Assembly: GCF_013184745.1 (NCBI RefSeq) | Contig: NZ_JAATVU010000016.1 | Span: forward strand, 1 to 64,000 | Source of the DNA: Mangrovicoccus sp. HB161399 | GTDB lineage: Bacteria; Pseudomonadota; Alphaproteobacteria; Rhodobacterales; Rhodobacteraceae | Direction of reading: 5' to 3' | DNA length: 64,000 nt | Shown here: positions 32,669 to 41,678 of the stretch, piece after piece | Layout of the letters: each line of letters opens with the position of its first letter | How positions within the stretch are numbered: position 1 is the stretch's first letter | Translations under genes and position numbers: made by a program | The notes under the pieces: model-generated | What the model was told of the DNA's origin: nothing | Databases searched by the model: none | Seen by the model: only the letters and a program-made list of their open reading frames with translations

Positions 32669-34384
32669 TCAGCGCAGAACGTTGGTCGCAGCAAGTGCCA
32701 CAACCTCGTCGCCGCGCCCGCTGATCAGTGCCTTGAGCATGTAGAGGCTGAACCCCCGGACTTGTTCCGCCTTGATCGCAGGGGGCATCGACAGCTCCTG
32801 CCGGGCCGAGACCACATCGACCAGGGCCGGTCCGTCATGGGCAAAGGCCTCCCGCAGCGCGCCCTCGAGGTCTTCCGAGCTTTCGACCCGACGCGAAAAC
32901 AGGCCCAGCCCGCGTGCGACGGCGGCGAAATCCGGGTTCTCCAGCGCCACATCGGCGGGAATGTAGCCGGAGGCCTTCTGCTCCATCTCGACAAAGCCAA
33001 GCGTGCCATTGTTCAGCACCACGATCTTCACCGGCAGCTTCAGCTGCACCGCCGTCATCAGCTCTCCGAACAGCATCGCCAGGCCGCCATCGCCGGACAA
33101 GGAGATCACCTGCCGTCCCGGACAGGCCGCCTGCGCCCCAATTGCCTGCGGCAGGGCATTGGCCATCGAGCCGTGGTTGAACGAGCCGAGAAAGCGCCGC
33201 CTGCCGTTCGCCTCCAGATAGCGCGCCATCCAGACGACGGGCGTGCCGACATCGGCGGCGAAGATCGCGTCCGGGCCGGCGATGTCGTTGACCATCTTCG
33301 AGACATATTGGGGGTGCAGCGGCTTGCCGGGCCCGCGCGGCGTGGCCAGATCGTCCAGCCCCTTGCGGGCCTTGGCATAATGCGCGAGTGCGCGGTCGAG
33401 GAAGGCACCGGAGCGGTCCGTGCCGATCAGCGGCAGCATGGCGCGCGCGGTCTCGCCTGCATCCGCGGCAATGCCCACTGAAAGCGGAACGCGCTTGCCG
33501 AGCGCGCCGGGATCGCGGTCCACCTGGATCACCGGAACGCCCTTCGGATAGAAATTGCGGTAGGGAAAGCCGGTGCCGAGCATCAGCAGGGCATCGCAAT
33601 CCAGAAGCGCGTGATAGCCCGAGGAGAACCCGATCAGCCCGGTCATGCCGACGCTGTTCGGATTGTCCCATTCCAGATGCTCCTTGCCCCGGAAGGCATG
33701 GACTACCGGCGCTTTCAGCCGTTCGGCCAGAGCAACCACGGCATCATGCGCGCCGGCGCATCCGGCTCCGGCAAGGATCGTCACCCGCCCGGCGTCGTTC
33801 AGGATCTCTGCCGCCTGTCCGAGCGCCGCTTCGTCGGGCAGCATCTGCGGCAGGGCGGGAGCTGCGAAGCCGGGGGTGCCGCCCTCTGCCTCCAGAAGCG
33901 ATACGTCGCCGGGAAGCACGATCACGGCAACGTCCCGCTGCCCGATCGCTGTGGCCATCGCGCGGTGCAGCACGGCGGGCATCTGGGCCGGGTTCGTCAC
34001 CAGTTCGCAGAAATCGCTGCATTCGGCGAAGAGCTGCGTCGGATGGGTCTCCTGGAAGTAGCCCAGCCCGATCTCCGAGGACGGTATGTGCGAGGCGATG
34101 GCCAGCACTGGCACGCGGTTGCGGTGGCAGTCGAAGAGCCCGTTAACCAGATGCATGTTGCCCGGTCCGCAGGACCCGGCACAGACGGCAAGCTTGCCCG
34201 TTACGGCAGCCTCGGCACCTGCGGCAAAGGCGGCCGCCTCCTCGTGGCGGACATGCATGAATTCGAGCGGGCTCTGCCGCATCGCATCGGCGATGGCATT
34301 GAGACTGTCGCCCGTGACGCCCCAAATGCGGGAAACGTCCGCGGAGGCAAGAGTGTCGATGAGCTGGCGGGCAATGGTCGGCAT
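32669..34384 (-). CDS. poxB: Pyruvate dehydrogenase (quinone), PoxB-like thiamine-diphosphate enzyme
   Basis: The 571-residue protein has almost the same length as E. coli PoxB. Domains follow the ThDP-enzyme order: an N-terminal PYR domain (IWGVTGDSLNAIADAM, catalytic Glu in HVRHEEAAAFAAGAEA), a central FAD-binding domain, and a C-terminal PP domain with the ThDP motif ISLSGDGGLAMLFGELMTAV ... VVLNNGTLG. PoxB oxidises pyruvate to acetate and CO2, passing electrons to ubiquinone. The C-terminal tail (QVRGFSLYMLKALISGRGDE) resembles the lipid-binding peptide. It appears to be a single-gene unit; AAGGAC precedes the ATG. Confidence 0.92.
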   Translation of the reverse strand: MPTIARQLIDTLASADVSRIWGVTGDSLNAIADAMRQSPLEFMHVRHEEAAAFAAGAEAAVTGKLAVCAGSCGPGNMHLVNGLFDCHRNRVPVLAIASHIPSSEIGLGYFQETHPTQLFAECSDFCELVTNPAQMPAVLHRAMATAIGQRDVAVIVLPGDVSLLEAEGGTPGFAAPALPQMLPDEAALGQAAEILNDAGRVTILAGAGCAGAHDAVVALAERLKAPVVHAFRGKEHLEWDNPNSVGMTGLIGFSSGYHALLDCDALLMLGTGFPYRNFYPKGVPVIQVDRDPGALGKRVPLSVGIAADAGETARAMLPLIGTDRSGAFLDRALAHYAKARKGLDDLATPRGPGKPLHPQYVSKMVNDIAGPDAIFAADVGTPVVWMARYLEANGRRRFLGSFNHGSMANALPQAIGAQAACPGRQVISLSGDGGLAMLFGELMTAVQLKLPVKIVVLNNGTLGFVEMEQKASGYIPADVALENPDFAAVARGLGLFSRRVESSEDLEGALREAFAHDGPALVDVVSARQELSMPPAIKAEQVRGFSLYMLKALISGRGDEVVALAATNVLR

Positions 34385-34808
34385 GGGTCAGGTCCTTCGG
34401 TCTGTCCTCCCTCCTGCGACGGCATCTAAGCCGCCGCTGCGGCAGGGCCAGAGCCTGCGCAGGATCAAGTTTCCGCGACAGGCCAAGGCGCGCCGGAGGG
34501 CCGTGAAGGCAGGGCCGGAGAAGATGCGGGAATGACCGGAGCCGGAATTGGACAGCCCCAGGAAAACTTCCGCTGGCGAGTCCAGATCGCGCTTGGGCTG
34601 CCCGCAGGTTGCCGGTTTCGCGACGGGCCTCGCATGGCAGGGCCTGCCGGAGCGGGGCAGGTTCCGGTGCTCCGGCCGCAAAGGTTGCCACCACAAGCTG
34701 AGGCCGACCTGAGATCGCGGCAGTGTCCGGGGACAAGATGTTCTGATTGGTCCAGCGCAGGGGTTCGCGTCTAAGGTCGGGCGGTAGGCTGCATCCGGGA
34801 GAAACGGC
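34385..34808. other. Divergent intergenic region, no gene recognised
   Basis: These 424 bp separate poxB (minus) and the secreted DUF3500 gene (plus). No reading frame here looks like a known protein or has a good ribosome-binding site. No RNA gene or strong palindrome was seen. It should hold both promoters. A GGGAG site at 34797-34801 belongs to the DUF3500 gene. Confidence 0.6.
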
Positions 34809-35864
34809 GTGAGCATGGCGAAATCCTTTTGTCTTGGACTGGCGGCTTGCATTGTCCTTGCCGGACCCGCCGCATCGCAATCGGCCAACCCTGCCGCCAT
34901 AATCCCGCTGAAGCCGCAATTCGGCGTCCCGGAGGCGGATGGCCAGAGCCGCGCCATCGTTGCGGCAGCGCAGGCCTTCCTGGCGACGTTGCCGCCTGCC
35001 GGGCGCAGCGCTGCGGTCTTTCCGCTTTCCGATGACGACCAGCGCGCCAACTGGTCGAACCTGCCGGACGGAGCCATCGCGCGGCGCGGCATCCGCCGCG
35101 GCGACATGGATCGCAGCCAGCTCGCTGCGCTCGACCGGTTGCTGGCAAGCGTGCTCAGCGATCGCGGGATGCGCAACATCCGCTGGCAGCTGGCAGCAGA
35201 GGACAGCCTGGGTGGCCGCCGGTTCTCGTCCGACCTCTACTATGTCTCCTTCCTCGGCGAGCCGTCGGAAACGGCGCCTTGGATGCTGCAGTTCGGCGGC
35301 CATCATCTTGCGCTCAACGTGACTGTCTTCGGCCCGGAGGTGACCTTTTCGCCGATGCTCACCGGCGGGCAGCCGCTGCATTTGCGCATCGACGGCGATC
35401 AGGTCTTCATCACGGCCGAGGAAACCGGCGCGGCGCAGACCCTGCTCGACAGCCTAGATCCTCAGCAGCGCAAGGCCGCCATCCGGTCGGGTCGCGTGGC
35501 TCCGCTCCTGCTGGGGCCGGGGGCCTTCGGAACTCGGGTCGCGCCCGAAGGCGTGAAAGGCAGCACGATGACTCCGGCGCAGCGCGAGCTTCTGGTGGCG
35601 GTGATCGAAGCGCGGCTAGGCTTCATGAACGAGGATGATTTCGCGGAGGCGATGGCCGAGGTGCGGGCCGGTCTCGACAAGACCTGGTTCGGCTGGTGGG
35701 GGCCGCAGGGACGCTTGGGCACGGCCTATTTCCGGATAACCGGCCCGCGCCTCGTGATGGAATATGCGCCCCAGCGGCTGGGCGGCGACTATGCCGATCA
35801 TGCCCACAGCATGTACCGGGATCCGCAGAACGACTATGGCACGGCATGGATCGAAGCGGACTGA
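34809..35864 (+). CDS. DUF3500 domain protein, exported
   Basis: The 351-residue protein has a signal peptide (MAKSFCLGLAACIVLAGPAASQ) and then the DUF3500 pattern seen also at 10511-11746: PSETAPWMLQFGGHHLALNV and a C-terminal part with EYAPQRLGGDYADHAHSMYR and RDPQNDYGTAWI. The start is GTG at 34809, with GGGAG 7 bp upstream; an in-frame ATG lies at 34815. It should act in the periplasm or be secreted. The 3' end overlaps the next gene by 19 bp. The family's function is not known to me. Confidence 0.78.
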   Translation: MSMAKSFCLGLAACIVLAGPAASQSANPAAIIPLKPQFGVPEADGQSRAIVAAAQAFLATLPPAGRSAAVFPLSDDDQRANWSNLPDGAIARRGIRRGDMDRSQLAALDRLLASVLSDRGMRNIRWQLAAEDSLGGRRFSSDLYYVSFLGEPSETAPWMLQFGGHHLALNVTVFGPEVTFSPMLTGGQPLHLRIDGDQVFITAEETGAAQTLLDSLDPQQRKAAIRSGRVAPLLLGPGAFGTRVAPEGVKGSTMTPAQRELLVAVIEARLGFMNEDDFAEAMAEVRAGLDKTWFGWWGPQGRLGTAYFRITGPRLVMEYAPQRLGGDYADHAHSMYRDPQNDYGTAWIEAD

Positions 35865-36460
35865 GAGCGGCTCTGGCCTTGTTGGCTTGCGTGCTTGCGG
35901 CATGGCAGGCACCGGCGCATCCGCATGGCCATGTCGATCAGCAGGCCTTCCTGTCGGTGGCGGATGACCGGATCCAGCTGCGCCTGGCAATCCTGCCATC
36001 GCCCGCACAAGGGCAGACCGTGGCGGGGCATCTGGACCTCGACGGCGACGGCCGGGTGTCGGAGTTCGAGACGGCGGCCTTCGCCCGGGACCTTCTGGCC
36101 GGGGTTCGGCTGACTGCTGACGGTGAGGCCCTCAAACTCGCATCGCCCAGGGTCAGTTGGGCGCCTCTGCACCGCATCCGGTCGGGAGAGGGCGGGATCG
36201 AAGTGACGGCGACTGCGGTGCCGCCGCCGTTGCCCGCAGAGATCTTGCTGCGAATCGATGCTCTGGACTTCGCGGCGGATTGGTTCCTGCAGCCTTTCCT
36301 GTCGGAGGCACTGCTGGAAGCCAGGGGCGTGCCTGAAATCCTGCGCGACGTCTCGGGCAAGGCGCTGAGCCTGCGCTTCATCCCGCGCCCAGCGGCACGG
36401 GACACGACTTTCGACCGCGCGGAAAGTACGCAATTCCAACCGGCCCGGGAGGGACATTAG
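35846..36460 (+). CDS. Secreted hypothetical protein with one EF-hand-like loop
   Basis: The 204-residue protein starts with a signal peptide (LRAALALLACVLAAWQAPAH) and a mature end HPHGHVDQQAFL. A single calcium-loop-like stretch, HLDLDGDGRVSEFETAAF, is at about residues 58-75. No family is recognised. It overlaps the exported DUF3500 gene by 19 bp, so the two are probably co-translated and may work together outside the cytoplasm. Calcium binding is inferred from the loop only. Confidence 0.6.
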   Translation: MDRSGLRAALALLACVLAAWQAPAHPHGHVDQQAFLSVADDRIQLRLAILPSPAQGQTVAGHLDLDGDGRVSEFETAAFARDLLAGVRLTADGEALKLASPRVSWAPLHRIRSGEGGIEVTATAVPPPLPAEILLRIDALDFAADWFLQPFLSEALLEARGVPEILRDVSGKALSLRFIPRPAARDTTFDRAESTQFQPAREGH

Positions 36461-36720
36461 CCGTGCCATGCCGCCCGCTCCGCGGCGCGGGACCGTTGCG
36501 GATTCATTCCGCGATCACGAATAGCATGCGGTCAGCCGGGACCCTTTTCTGGCGATAGCGGTCCGTGAAGCAGGATCAGCCCTGCTGTTCCTTGCCCGGA
36601 TTTCAGCATGGCAGATTGCCAATCTCCGCGAACTGGCCGCGCGGTCTGCCGGCATGGCGGACATCAGCGCGCGAGCGAGGTTGCGGTTGAATCGCGACCG
36701 CACCGGGATCGGATGCATGT

Positions 36721-37350
36721 TCACTGCCCGTCCTGCCGGAGCGGGATGACAGGCGACGCGTCCGCAGCATCCCTCCCGCGACGGTTTTCGCCGGTCCAGC
36801 GCGGCATGTCGGGCATCTCGATGCCGAAACAATCGAGTGCGCGGCCGAGAGCATGATCCACGATATCTTCGACGCTCCGGGGATGGGTGTAGAAGGCCGG
36901 GACCGGCGGGTGGATGATGCCGCCCATTTCGGTCACAGCCGCCATGTTGCGGATATGAATCAGAGACAGCGGAGCTTCGCGCACCATCATCACCAGCCGC
37001 CGCCGTTCCTTCAGGCAGGCATCCGCGGCGCGGGTCAGCAACGTAGTCGTGACGCCGGTCGCGACCTCGGCCAGCGTGCGCACGGAACAGGGGGCGACCA
37101 ACATTCCCAAGGTCCGGAACGACCCCGAGGCAATGGAGGCTCCGACATCGCCGATCGGATGCACCACATCGGCCATGTCCATGAGATCTTGGCGCGAGAG
37201 GTCGGTCTCGTAATCTCGGGTCATCTCTCCGGCCTTCGACACGACCAGATGGCTTTCCACCCCGGCGTCGCGCAAAGCCTGCAGAGCGCGTACGCCATAG
37301 ATGATCCCGGTTGCGCCGGTGATGCCGACGATCAGGCGGTCACGGCTCAT
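36721..37350 (-). CDS. ubiX: Flavin prenyltransferase (UbiX-like)
   Basis: The 209-residue protein has the UbiX fold: IVGITGATGIIYGVRAL at the start for flavin binding, VAPCSVRTLAEVATGV in the middle, and RRRLVMMVREAPLSLIHIRN near the active site. UbiX makes the prenylated FMN cofactor needed by UbiD decarboxylases. Its ATG overlaps the stop of the UbiD gene (ATGA), so enzyme and cofactor synthesis are coupled. A dedicated pair such as this usually serves decarboxylation of an aromatic or unsaturated acid. Confidence 0.9.
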   Translation of the reverse strand: MSRDRLIVGITGATGIIYGVRALQALRDAGVESHLVVSKAGEMTRDYETDLSRQDLMDMADVVHPIGDVGASIASGSFRTLGMLVAPCSVRTLAEVATGVTTTLLTRAADACLKERRRLVMMVREAPLSLIHIRNMAAVTEMGGIIHPPVPAFYTHPRSVEDIVDHALGRALDCFGIEMPDMPRWTGENRRGRDAADASPVIPLRQDGQ

Positions 37351-38981
37351 CGGTTGCCTTCCTCTTTGCCGATCTGGAAGGTGCCTTCCAGAATGGCCCG
37401 TTCTCCGGCGCGGCGCGCGTCGTCATAGAGATCGGGCGCCCATTTCGATGCGTCGACCAGCTGGAATTTCGCGCGGACGAAGTGTTCCTTCAGCCCATGG
37501 GGCACAGTGCAGTCGAAGATGGTCTTGCTCGTGGTTCCTTTAGTGGAGACCCGCGGATCATAGGATGGCTGCTGCGTCGGGTCGAGCACGTGCCCGGTCA
37601 AGCCCGGAAGGAACGTGGTGTCGAGATCGCCGACATAGCGTGTCTGCATCGCCCAGAGCACGTCGTCGCTGTCGAAGAGATCGACATCTTCGTCGACAAG
37701 GATCACGGTCTTGAGTTCGCGGTAGACCGCAAGCGCGATGACCGCGGCCTGCTTTGCCATTCCGTCATCGGCGGCGCTGCGTTTTCTCACCTGCAGGATT
37801 GCGAGGAACTTGCCGCCGCCGGAAGGATGGGCGTAGACATTTTGCACCAGCCCCGGCAGCGCGTCTTCGCAAGCGTTCCAGATCGACGCCTCGGTCGGTA
37901 TCCCGGCCATCGAGACATGCTCTTCTCCGGGGCCGACAAGTGTTTCGAGGATCGGATTCCGCCGGGTCGTGATTGCCTTGACCTTCAGAACGGGCAGGGA
38001 CGGGTTCGCATCGCCGGTATAGCCCGGGAATTCCGGCATCGCCTTGCCGGTGCCGGTACTTCGGTCCTCGGCCATGCGCATGCCGGGTAGAATCTCGCCT
38101 TCGATCACGATTTCGGCGCGGGCGATCGCGCGCTGTCTTACCGAAACGGCCTGGGTCAGCTCCACCGGCACGCCGCGCAAGCCTCCTGCCACGCAGAGCT
38201 CGTCGAAACCGAACGGCGTTGTCGGTGCCTCGAATTCCGCGCCGATATAGATCGCCGGATCGAGGCCCATGTTGACTGTGACGGGCAGCGGTTCGCCGCG
38301 CGCCTCGGCCTTCCGGCGGAAGGCGTCGATATGGCGGCCGGGCGCAAAGAAGATCGTCAGCTCGTCCGCCGACTGCACGCAGAGGCGGTGGATGGTGACA
38401 TCGACATTGTCCCGGTCGTCGGGATCGGAGCCAAGAAGCAGCCCCATGCAGAAATACGGCCCGGCATCCTCTTCGGTATTGGTCGGCGCCGGCAGGATTT
38501 TCCTCAGGTCGAAGCCTTCGTCTGTCGCGCGGTGAATGATTTCCTGGCAGGGGGCATCTGATTGCGGAACATCGCGCGGCGGGGTCACGATGTGACGTGC
38601 CCGGCCCATCTGCTTGCCCAGCTCGCGCTCGGGTGCCCCCAGCAGCCGCGATACTCGGCGCCGCGAAGCGAGGAGGCCGACCAGCACCCGCGAGCCTTCA
38701 TGGCCCTTGACGCTGTTGAACAGCATCGCCGGCCCCCGGCGGCGCGGCGGCTGCACCGTGGCGCCGGCGCCGATGAAGCGGTAGACTCCGGCCAGTTCTG
38801 CCCTCGGATCTACCGGCACGCCGGTCTGGTAGATTTCGCCTTCGAACTTGCCCAGGTGATCCAGCGCAGAGCGCAGGTCGTTGATCGCCGGGGTCTCCCA
38901 TCCCATCGGGTGCGCGTCGCCTGCAGCGCGGATTTCGTAATCCCGCTTCGCGTCAACTGCGGTATCATCTGCATCTTTCAT
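37347..38981 (-). CDS. UbiD-family prenyl-FMN-dependent decarboxylase
   Basis: The 544-residue protein has UbiD-family features: the N-terminal DLRSALDHLGKFEGEIYQTG, the central VTINMGLDP-like stretch VTVNMGLDPAIYIGAEFEAP, and ILVDEDVDLFDSDDVLWAM near the C terminus. The expected Glu-Arg-Glu catalytic set lies in the central region but I cannot place each residue. It should remove or add CO2 on an aromatic or alpha,beta-unsaturated acid. AGGAG precedes the ATG, which overlaps the upstream SRPBCC stop. Substrate unknown; ubiquinone synthesis is unlikely since it lies in a catabolic setting. Confidence 0.87.
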   Translation of the reverse strand: MKDADDTAVDAKRDYEIRAAGDAHPMGWETPAINDLRSALDHLGKFEGEIYQTGVPVDPRAELAGVYRFIGAGATVQPPRRRGPAMLFNSVKGHEGSRVLVGLLASRRRVSRLLGAPERELGKQMGRARHIVTPPRDVPQSDAPCQEIIHRATDEGFDLRKILPAPTNTEEDAGPYFCMGLLLGSDPDDRDNVDVTIHRLCVQSADELTIFFAPGRHIDAFRRKAEARGEPLPVTVNMGLDPAIYIGAEFEAPTTPFGFDELCVAGGLRGVPVELTQAVSVRQRAIARAEIVIEGEILPGMRMAEDRSTGTGKAMPEFPGYTGDANPSLPVLKVKAITTRRNPILETLVGPGEEHVSMAGIPTEASIWNACEDALPGLVQNVYAHPSGGGKFLAILQVRKRSAADDGMAKQAAVIALAVYRELKTVILVDEDVDLFDSDDVLWAMQTRYVGDLDTTFLPGLTGHVLDPTQQPSYDPRVSTKGTTSKTIFDCTVPHGLKEHFVRAKFQLVDASKWAPDLYDDARRAGERAILEGTFQIGKEEGNR

Positions 38982-39391
38982 GCGTTCAGCTCCTGCAAGG
39001 GCCGGGCCTCTTCGAGATGGCTCCTCAGGCGGTCGAGCGCCGCACCCCATTCGGTGCTGCAGATCGCCATGGACGGGTCGGTCCCATCCCAGCCTTCGTC
39101 TTCGACATCCAGCCTGATCCGGCCTTCCGGAAGGTCGCTCAGAATGAAGCTCACCTTCCGGCTGCTGCTTCCTGCAGCCTCCAGGACCAACCTCGCGGCG
39201 GGCTCAGCCACGGTCGTATGCCAGTCGAAGCGCAGGCCGGGCTTGGGTCGGAGGATCAATAGAGAGCCCGGCGCAACCTCGCCCTCGACGGTGCCGCGGT
39301 GCCATCTGCGAAGCCCATCTATCTGGGTCAGGGTTGCCCACAGGGCGGTCGGGCTGGTCCGGATGTTCACGGCATTTCTGATGGTCGTCAT
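38978..39391 (-). CDS. SRPBCC (START-like) family protein
   Basis: The 137-residue protein has the SRPBCC/AHSA1 pattern: an N-terminal strand IRNAVNIRTSPTALWATLT, a middle GSLLILRPKPGLRFDWH and a C-terminal helix WGAALDRLRSHLEEA. These proteins form a deep hydrophobic pocket for aromatic or lipid ligands; some are cyclases or hydratases. It leads the operon with UbiD and UbiX, so it may bind the decarboxylase substrate. The ATG at 39391 is preferred to the longer frame, with AAAGG upstream. Confidence 0.72.
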   Translation of the reverse strand: MTTIRNAVNIRTSPTALWATLTQIDGLRRWHRGTVEGEVAPGSLLILRPKPGLRFDWHTTVAEPAARLVLEAAGSSSRKVSFILSDLPEGRIRLDVEDEGWDGTDPSMAICSTEWGAALDRLRSHLEEARPLQELNA

Positions 39392-39599
39392 GGTTTGACC
39401 TTTGCTTTCGGCAGTGTCGTGCAAGACATGTAAGCCGATCTTCGCGTGCAACAGGCCGGGCCGCATTGGAACTGCGGCGCCCTCCATAAGCCAAGGCTAT
39501 TGCGGGCAGACCTGCCTAGCGGCACTCCATCGGCGGTTCTCAGCTTCGGCTCACATTTGCATGCTATATGTAGCGAAGAGACGGCAGGCACGGTGGCGA

Positions 39600-40253
39600 A
39601 TGCGAATACTTCTGGTCGAGGATGACGACTTGGTCGGCGATGCAATCTGTCGTGGGCTCGGTCGGGGCTTGGCCGATGTCGCATGGCTGCGGACGGCCGC
39701 GGAGGCTTCGGCGGCGATGGCGGTCGGCGGCTTCGAGGTGATCGTTCTCGATCTTGGCCTGCCCGATGGCGACGGCTTCGATTTGCTGCGCGGCCTGCGC
39801 AGCGGACGTGATGCGACCCCGGTCCTCGTGCTTACGGCGCGGGACGGGGTGGAGGACCGGATCCGGGGACTCGATCTGGGGGCCGATGACTATCTGCTGA
39901 AACCGTTCGATATCCGCGAACTTGGCGCGCGTTGCCGAGCGCTGGCGCGGCGCGCGAATGGCCGGGCCGAGGACCGGATCGTCGTGGACGGCCTCTGCGC
40001 CGAACCCGCTTCGAACGCGGTCACCCTCGATGGCCGGCCGCTGGTGCTGCCACGCCAGGAATTCCGCCTTCTCGTCTGCTTGATGGAGCAGCGCGGCCGC
40101 GTCGTGTCGAAAGATCGGATCGCCGAGCTGCTCTACGGATGGGAAGAAGGTGCGGAAAGCAACACGGTGGAGGTTCTGATCTCATCGCTTCGCCGCAAAG
40201 TAGGGGCCGGGCGCATCCGCACGTTGCGCGGCGTCGGCTACATGATGCCTTGA
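39600..40253 (+). CDS. Two-component response regulator, OmpR/PhoB family
   Basis: The 217-residue protein has a receiver domain (MRILLVEDDD with acidic pocket, phospho-acceptor Asp51 in VIVLDLGLPDGDG, LTARDGVEDR, and Lys in LLKPF) and a C-terminal winged helix (TLDGRPLVLPRQEFRLLVCL, GWEEGAESNTVEVLISSLRR). It resembles the QseB/PmrA branch. The following histidine kinase gene overlaps its stop. The RND efflux genes lie just downstream of the kinase, so they are its likely target. Ribosome-binding site is weak. Confidence 0.9.
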   Translation: MRILLVEDDDLVGDAICRGLGRGLADVAWLRTAAEASAAMAVGGFEVIVLDLGLPDGDGFDLLRGLRSGRDATPVLVLTARDGVEDRIRGLDLGADDYLLKPFDIRELGARCRALARRANGRAEDRIVVDGLCAEPASNAVTLDGRPLVLPRQEFRLLVCLMEQRGRVVSKDRIAELLYGWEEGAESNTVEVLISSLRRKVGAGRIRTLRGVGYMMP

Positions 40254-41572
40254 TTGGCCGCTCGGCCAGCCTTCGGCGCAGGCTCATGCGCATGTTTGCC
40301 GTGCTGGCCGCCATATGGCTGGCTGCTTCGGCATTCATCTTCTGGCGTGCCTGGGACGAGGTGCAGGACGCCTATACGGATCAGATCGGACACCTCGCGA
40401 ATGTGACCGCCGATGTCCTGGACCAGAGCGCCCTGTCGGCGGCCGAGATCGGCGAGAGCGTGCGGCGGCGGCGGGACCGCAACTATTTCGTCATCGTCAT
40501 GGCCGGAGACGAGATCCTCCTGCGCACTGCCAACGCGCCTGAGCCTGAGATGCTGCCGACAGCCTGGTATGTGGAGCGCGCCCGGTCGCGCGATGGCAGG
40601 ATCGAAGTGATTGCTGGGCTCGAAAGAGAGGAGGTGCGGCAGCTGGCCTGGAACCTCGCGGGCGGTGCGGCGGTGCCGATGCTCGCAGGATTTGCCGTCA
40701 TGGTTGCCACCTTCGCGATCGCCATGGCCCGCGTGCTCGGGCCGGTTGACCAGTTGAGCCACGACATCCGCAGCCGCCATGCGGAGGCGCTGGCACCTCT
40801 GGAGGAAGCCGGCCTGCCGAAGGAACTGCTGCCGATCGTCCGTTCCCTCAACGGACTGCTGGAGCGTCTTGGCCGGACGCTTGCGGCGGAACGGCGCTTT
40901 GTCTCTGATGCCAGCCACGAACTCCGGACGCCGCTGACGGCAATCCGTGCGCAACTTGAGACCATCGAGCCCGCCGCGCTTGACGCCGACACCGCCGCGG
41001 CGCTGGAGCGGGTGCAGCGCGGCGTCGATAGAGCCGCGCGCGTGGTCACGCAGCTTTTGGCTCTTGCCCGTGCCGAAGCCGTGCCACTGGCGCCACCCGG
41101 CCCTGTCAGGCTCGATCTGGAGGCCATCGGCGTCGCGGCGGAGCTGTTTCCGCTTGCGGTGCATGCCGGCAAGGAACTGGATCTCGACTGCCGGAAGGCC
41201 AGCGTTCCGTCGCATCCGGCCGACATAGACATGCTGGTGCGCAACCTGCTGGAAAATGCCATTCGCCATTCAGGCAACGGTGCCGATATCTTGCTGTCCT
41301 GCGGGATCGACGACGGATGTCCTGTGCTCCGGGTGGAGGACTCGGGTCCGGGCATCCCGGAACAGGACCGTGCCGCAGCCTTTGACCGGTTCCGGCGCGG
41401 CAGCGGGGCGGCTGCATCTGGTGCCGGGCTCGGGCTTTCGATCGTTGCCAGTGTCGCCGGACGTCTGGGTGCGGAGATTGCACTTGGAACTGGTCCGGCG
41501 CTTGGTGGCCTGATCGTCGAGATCCGCTTTCCGAACTGTCGGCCGAATGACCATGCTACGCCATCAACCTGA
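40250..41572 (+). CDS. Sensor histidine kinase (QseC/PmrB-like)
   Basis: The 440-residue protein has two membrane helices (about residues 17-37 and 140-165) around a short periplasmic part, a HAMP-like linker, the H-box VSDASHELRTPLTAIRAQLE with the phospho-His, the N-box MLVRNLLENAIRHSG and the G-box AGLGLSIVASVAGRLGA. The TTG at 40250 overlaps the regulator stop (TTGA) and gives the usual SLRRRL start of this branch; an ATG at 40286 is the alternative. It phosphorylates the regulator encoded just before it. Signal unknown. Confidence 0.88.
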   Translation: MIGRSASLRRRLMRMFAVLAAIWLAASAFIFWRAWDEVQDAYTDQIGHLANVTADVLDQSALSAAEIGESVRRRRDRNYFVIVMAGDEILLRTANAPEPEMLPTAWYVERARSRDGRIEVIAGLEREEVRQLAWNLAGGAAVPMLAGFAVMVATFAIAMARVLGPVDQLSHDIRSRHAEALAPLEEAGLPKELLPIVRSLNGLLERLGRTLAAERRFVSDASHELRTPLTAIRAQLETIEPAALDADTAAALERVQRGVDRAARVVTQLLALARAEAVPLAPPGPVRLDLEAIGVAAELFPLAVHAGKELDLDCRKASVPSHPADIDMLVRNLLENAIRHSGNGADILLSCGIDDGCPVLRVEDSGPGIPEQDRAAAFDRFRRGSGAAASGAGLGLSIVASVAGRLGAEIALGTGPALGGLIVEIRFPNCRPNDHATPST

Positions 41573-41584
41573 GACAAACCTGAG
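41566..41584. promoter_or_regulatory. Direct repeats, candidate response-regulator box
   Basis: Two copies of AACCTGAG start at 41566 and 41577, 11 bp apart. OmpR/PhoB regulators bind direct repeats with about one helical turn spacing. The site overlaps the kinase stop codon and lies about 100 bp before the efflux fusion-protein gene. It is the best candidate for control of that operon by the neighbouring two-component system. Confidence 0.5.
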
Positions 41585-41678
41585 CTGACAACATCATGCA
41601 AACACACGATAAAATCACTTGCTGCATCGCGGCTATCCCATAGTTTCCACCTAGGCGAATTCTTTCGGAGACCGTCCA

